A stretch of DNA of 64,000 nucleotides, taken from assembly GCF_036038375.1 (NCBI RefSeq), contig NZ_CP107935.1, forward strand, positions 7,440,001 through 7,504,000, given 5' to 3'. The DNA comes from Streptomyces sp. NBC_00414 (GTDB taxonomy: Bacteria; Actinomycetota; Actinomycetes; Streptomycetales; Streptomycetaceae). The position numbers were made by a program, and so were the translations under genes. The notes beneath the pieces were generated by a model that did no database searches, was not told the DNA's origin, and saw only the letters and a program-made list of their open reading frames with translations. Shown here piece by piece: positions 61,101 through 64,000 of this stretch (positions within the stretch are counted from its first letter, which is position 1; each line of letters starts with the position of its first letter).

Positions 61101-62746
61101 ACCCCTGGGTCGCCAAGACGCGTCACTCGACCCCTGGCGTGGGCCTCATCTCCCCGCCCCCGCACCACGACATCTACTCCATCGAAGACCTCGCCCAGCT
61201 GATCCACGACCTGAAGAACGCGAACCCGCAGGCGCGGATCCACGTGAAGCTGGTCTCCGAGGTCGGCGTCGGCACGGTCGCCGCCGGTGTCTCCAAGGCG
61301 CACGCGGACGTCGTCCTCATCTCCGGCCACGACGGCGGAACGGGCGCCTCCCCGCTCACCTCGCTCAAGCACGCGGGCGGTCCCTGGGAGCTGGGCCTCG
61401 CCGAGACCCAGCAGACGCTGCTCCTGAACGGCCTGCGCGACCGGATCGTCGTACAGACCGACGGCCAGCTGAAGACCGGCCGTGACGTCGTCATCGCCGC
61501 GTTGCTCGGCGCCGAGGAGTTCGGTTTCGCGACCGCGCCGCTCGTCGTCTCCGGCTGCGTCATGATGCGCGTCTGCCACCTCGACACCTGCCCGGTCGGC
61601 ATCGCCACCCAGAACCCCGTCCTGCGGGACCGGTTCACGGGCAAGGCCGAGTACATCGTCAACTTCTTCAAGTTCATCGCCGAAGAGGTCCGCGAGATCC
61701 TCGCCGAGCTGGGCTTCCGCACCATCGAGGAGGCCGTCGGCCACGCCGAGGCACTCGACGTCGCCCGCGCCATAGACCACTGGAAGGCGCAGGGCCTGGA
61801 CCTGGCCCCGCTCTTCTACGTGCCCGAACTGCCCGAGGGCGCGTCCCTCCACCAGACCATCGAGCAGGACCACGGCCTGGAGAAGGCGCTCGACAACGAG
61901 CTGATCAAGCTCGCCGCCGACGCCCTCAACGCGACCGGCGCCACCGACGCCCAGCCGGTCCGCGCCCAGGTCGCCATCCGCAACATCAACCGCACGGTCG
62001 GCACCATGCTCGGCCACGAGGTGACGAAGAAGTTCGGCGGCGCGGGCCTGCCCGACGACACCGTCGACATCACCTTCACCGGCAGCGCGGGCCAGTCCTT
62101 CGGCGCCTTCCTGCCGCGCGGTGTCACGCTGCGCCTGGAGGGCGACGCCAACGACTACGTCGGCAAGGGCCTGTCCGGCGGCCGGGTGATCGTCCGTCCC
62201 GACCGGGGCGCCGACCACCTCGCCGAGTTCTCCACCATCGCGGGCAACACCATCGCGTACGGCGCGACGGGCGGCGAGCTGTTCCTGCGCGGCCGCACCG
62301 GCGAGCGCTTCTGCGTCCGCAACTCCGGCGCGACCGTGGTCGCCGAGGGCGTGGGCGACCACGGCTGCGAGTACATGACCGGCGGCCACGCCGTCGTCAT
62401 CGGCGAGACGGGCCGCAACTTCGCGGCCGGTATGTCGGGCGGCATCGCGTACGTCATCGACCTGGACCTCGACAACGTCAACGCCGGCAACCTCGGCGCC
62501 GTCGAGGAACTCGACGACACCGACAAGCAGTGGCTGCACGACGTCGTGCGCCGGCACCAGGAGGAGACGGCCTCCACCGTCGCCGAGAAGCTCCTGGCCG
62601 AGTGGGACACCGCGGTGGACCGCTTCAGCAAGATCATCCCCAGCACGTACAAGGCAGTGCTCGCCGCCAAGGACGCCGCCGAGCGAGCGGGACTCGACGA
62701 GTCCGCGATCACCGAGAAGATGATGGAGGCGGCGACCAATGGCTGA
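58151..62746 (+). CDS. gltB: Glutamate synthase (NADPH) large subunit
   Basis: Makes glutamate from glutamine and 2-oxoglutarate. 1531 residues: a propeptide of about 38 residues, then the N-terminal nucleophile Cys39 in EHDACGVGFVATLTG with the class II amidotransferase domain. A central domain, the FMN-binding synthase barrel (SPLTSLKHAGGPWELGLAET) and the 3Fe-4S cluster cysteines in SGCVMMRVCHLDTCPVG follow. A C-terminal beta-helix (GGRVIVRPDRG, GATGGELFLRGRTGERFCVR) closes the protein. ATG 58151 has GGGAGAG six bases upstream. It overlaps gltD by eight bases. Confidence 0.97.
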   Translation: MRTPRQPSQHSKNGQNWSFMDARPAAQGMYDPRNEHDACGVGFVATLTGEASHALVEQALTVLRNLEHRGATGSEPDSGDGAGILSQVPDAFFREVAEFELPEAGSYAVGIAFLPEETAADAVSRIETIAAEEDLTVLGWREVPVAPGLLGATARSTMPHFRQVFVGDGSSQGIDLDRKAFALRKRAEREAGVYFPSLSARTIVYKGMLTTGQLEPFFPDLSDRRFASAIALVHSRFSTNTFPSWPLAHPYRFVAHNGEINTVKGNRNWMVARESQLVSDLFGADKDLDRIFPVCTPDASDSASFDEVLELLHLGGRSLPHSVLMMIPEAWENHASMDPARRAFYQFHATMMEPWDGPACVTFTDGTQVGAVLDRNGLRPGRYWVTDDGLVVLGSEVGVLDIDPAKVVRKGRLQPGRMFLVDTAEHRIIEDDEIKAGLAAENPYAEWLEAGEIELSDLPEREHIVHTHASVTRRQQTFGYTEEELRVIVAPMAKTGGEPLGSMGTDSPIAALSERPRLLFDYFTQLFAQVTNPPLDAIREELVTSLRSSLGPAGNLLEPTAASCRSVTLPFPVIDNDELAKLIHINADGDMPGMKAATLSGLYRVSGGGDSLAARLEEICAEADAAIENGARLIVLSDRHSDAEHAPIPSLLLTAAVHHHLIGTKQRTQVGLLVEAGDVREVHHVALLIGFGAAAVNPYLAMESVEDLVRAGTFLPGIESEQAIRNLIYALGKGVLKVMSKMGISTVASYRGAQVFEAVGLDTAFVQKYFKGTATKIGGVGIDVVAKEVAARHAKAYPASGIAPAHRALDIGGEYQWRREGEPHLFDPETVFRLQHSARSNRYDIFKKYTDRVNEQSERLMTLRGLFGFNSGREPISIDEVEPVSEIVKRFSTGAMSYGSISKEAHETLAIAMNQLGAKSNTGEGGEDPDRLYDPARRSSIKQVASGRFGVTSEYLVNADDIQIKMAQGAKPGEGGQLPGHKVYPWVAKTRHSTPGVGLISPPPHHDIYSIEDLAQLIHDLKNANPQARIHVKLVSEVGVGTVAAGVSKAHADVVLISGHDGGTGASPLTSLKHAGGPWELGLAETQQTLLLNGLRDRIVVQTDGQLKTGRDVVIAALLGAEEFGFATAPLVVSGCVMMRVCHLDTCPVGIATQNPVLRDRFTGKAEYIVNFFKFIAEEVREILAELGFRTIEEAVGHAEALDVARAIDHWKAQGLDLAPLFYVPELPEGASLHQTIEQDHGLEKALDNELIKLAADALNATGATDAQPVRAQVAIRNINRTVGTMLGHEVTKKFGGAGLPDDTVDITFTGSAGQSFGAFLPRGVTLRLEGDANDYVGKGLSGGRVIVRPDRGADHLAEFSTIAGNTIAYGATGGELFLRGRTGERFCVRNSGATVVAEGVGDHGCEYMTGGHAVVIGETGRNFAAGMSGGIAYVIDLDLDNVNAGNLGAVEELDDTDKQWLHDVVRRHQEETASTVAEKLLAEWDTAVDRFSKIIPSTYKAVLAAKDAAERAGLDESAITEKMMEAATNG

Positions 62747-64000
62747 TCCCAAGGGCTTTCTGAACCACGGGCGAGAGGTCGCCAGGACCCGTCCCGTCGA
62801 GGAGCGCGTCAGGGACTGGAACGAGGTCTACGTCCCCGGCTCCCTCCTGCCGATCATCCCCACGCAGGCCTCGCGCTGCATGGACTGCGGCATCCCCTTC
62901 TGTCACAACGGCTGTCCGCTCGGGAACCTCATCCCCGAGTGGAACGACTTCGCGTACCGCGAGGACTGGTCCGCGGCCTCCGAGCGGCTGCACGCCACGA
63001 ACAACTTCCCGGAGTTCACCGGGCGGCTGTGCCCGGCCCCTTGCGAGTCGGCGTGCGTGCTGGGCATCAACCAGCCCGCCGTGACCATCAAGAACGTCGA
63101 GGTCTCGATCATCGACAAGGCGTGGGACAGCGGCGACGTCGCCCCCCAGGCCCCCGAGCGCCTCTCCGGCAAGACGGTCGCGGTCATCGGCTCCGGTCCG
63201 GCCGGCCTCGCCGCCGCACAGCAGCTCACCCGCGCCGGCCACACGGTCGCCGTCTACGAGCGCGCGGACCGCGTCGGCGGCCTGCTGCGCTACGGCATCC
63301 CCGAGTTCAAGATGGAGAAGCGGCACATCAACCGCCGCATCGAGCAGATGCGCGCGGAGGGCACCCGCTTCCGTACCGGCATCGAGATCGGCCGCGACCT
63401 CAAGGCAACGGACCTGCGCAAGCGGTACGACGCCGTGGTCATCGCGGCCGGCGCGACCGTCTCCCGCGACCTGCCGGTCCCCGGCCGCGAGCTGAACGGC
63501 ATCCACTTCGCCATGGAGTACCTGCCGCTCGCCAACAAGGTGCAGGAGGGCGACTTCGTGGCGCCCCCCATCACCGCCGAGGGCAAGCACGTCGTCGTCA
63601 TCGGCGGCGGCGACACCGGCGCCGACTGCGTGGGCACCGCCCACCGCCAGGGCGCGGCCAGCGTCACCCAGCTGGAGATCATGCCCCAGCCGGGCGAGGA
63701 CCGCGCCGAGCACCAGCCCTGGCCGACGTTCCCCATGCTCTACAAGGTGACCTCCGCGCACGAGGAGGGCGGCGAGCGGGTCTACTCCGTCTCCACCACC
63801 CACTTCGAGGGCGACGAGGACGGCAACGTGCAGTGGCTGCACCTCGGCGAGGTCGAGTTCATCGACGGCAAGCTGACGCCCAAGCCGGGCTCGGAGCGCA
63901 AGATCCCCGCCCAGCTCGTCACCCTCGCCATGGGCTTCACCGGCACCGACCAGGAGAACGGGCTGGTCTCCCAGTTCGCCCTCGAACTCGACGCGCGCGG
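62739..64000 (+). CDS. gltD: Glutamate synthase small subunit, 5' part
   Basis: Supplies electrons from NADPH to GltB. The visible 420 residues include cysteines for 4Fe-4S clusters in SRCMDCGIPFCHNGCPLG and RLCPAPCESACVLG. The FAD site is VAVIGSGPAGLAAAQQLTRA and the NADPH site is VVVIGGGDTGADCVGTAHRQ. The gene runs off the window end, so its 3' part and the stop are missing. ATG 62739 lies within the end of gltB (ATGGCTGA), which fits tight coupling of the two subunits. Confidence 0.95.
   Translation, partial: MADPKGFLNHGREVARTRPVEERVRDWNEVYVPGSLLPIIPTQASRCMDCGIPFCHNGCPLGNLIPEWNDFAYREDWSAASERLHATNNFPEFTGRLCPAPCESACVLGINQPAVTIKNVEVSIIDKAWDSGDVAPQAPERLSGKTVAVIGSGPAGLAAAQQLTRAGHTVAVYERADRVGGLLRYGIPEFKMEKRHINRRIEQMRAEGTRFRTGIEIGRDLKATDLRKRYDAVVIAAGATVSRDLPVPGRELNGIHFAMEYLPLANKVQEGDFVAPPITAEGKHVVVIGGGDTGADCVGTAHRQGAASVTQLEIMPQPGEDRAEHQPWPTFPMLYKVTSAHEEGGERVYSVSTTHFEGDEDGNVQWLHLGEVEFIDGKLTPKPGSERKIPAQLVTLAMGFTGTDQENGLVSQFALELDAR

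Noticed and set aside
58520..62752. Very long open frame antisense to gltB, and similar ones antisense to ileS, dnaE and the his genes
   Set aside because: High third-position GC removes stop codons from antisense frames; the translations are low-complexity Asp/Val/Arg/Gly runs, and the sense frames are clear known enzymes.
1..64000. tRNA, rRNA, insertion sequence, prophage or integration site
   Set aside because: No cloverleaf, rRNA segment, transposase, integrase or long flanking duplication was recognised on reading both strands.

Overview
The window is chromosomal core DNA from a Streptomyces. Base composition is very GC rich with strong third-position GC, GTG and TTG starts are common, start/stop overlaps are frequent, and the order sepF-yggT-divIVA-ileS ... 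dnaE ... hisDCB-hisH-priA-hisF ... trpE ... trpCMBA-lgt ... gltBD matches what I remember of the S. coelicolor chromosome around SCO2079 to SCO2025. I see no tRNA, rRNA, transposase, integrase, phage gene or CRISPR array.

Layout. 0-2.5 kb: end of the division cluster (sepF, a yggT membrane gene, divIVA). 2.6-6.4 kb: ileS on the minus strand, read from a TTG start behind a T-box riboswitch that appears to act on translation. 6.4-11.5 kb: a DksA/TraR zinc-finger protein with a histone-H1-like N-terminus, then lspA, an RluD-type pseudouridine synthase, a GNAT acetyltransferase and a Na+/H+ antiporter. 11.6-18.2 kb: an MscS channel, a small alpha/beta hydrolase, Tat-exported PhoD, a DsbA-like protein with a membrane partner, and a DUF2252 protein. 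18.4-26.8 kb: dnaE, a NYN-domain protein, a two-gene ABC exporter and a membrane protein. 26.9-31.2 kb (minus strand): a 24-codon gene resembling ribosomal protein bL37, ybaK, a LON-domain protein and two poorly known genes.

31.4-47.6 kb is an amino-acid block. The his operon (hisD-hisC-hisB-small membrane gene-hisH-priA-ridA-hisF) has adjacent genes overlapping or nearly touching throughout and ends at a strong terminator. An ArsR/MFS pair with a perfect 16-bp inverted repeat follows. hisI and trpE, three small membrane genes, and trpC-trpM-trpB-trpA complete the block. PriA is expected to serve both histidine and tryptophan synthesis, and no separate trpF is present here.

47.6-64 kb: a second DsbA-like gene, lgt, then a minus-strand operon of six coupled genes. 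It holds four ADP-ribosylglycohydrolase paralogues, a family III CoA-transferase and a CitE-like lyase. A VIT1/CCC1 transporter, gltB and the 5' part of gltD end the window.

The least explained items are the ADP-ribosylglycohydrolase/CoA-transferase/lyase operon and a dispersed intergenic repeat (core GCGC[CA]GTTCCCCGCGCCCC). The repeat appears singly, as hairpins, as a 41-bp tandem array, and inside one coding region. The 24-codon bL37-like gene, the small membrane genes in the his and trp blocks and several candidate operators also deserve attention. Starts were chosen from visible Shine-Dalgarno (SD) sequences, overlaps or family length; alternatives are stated where they matter.
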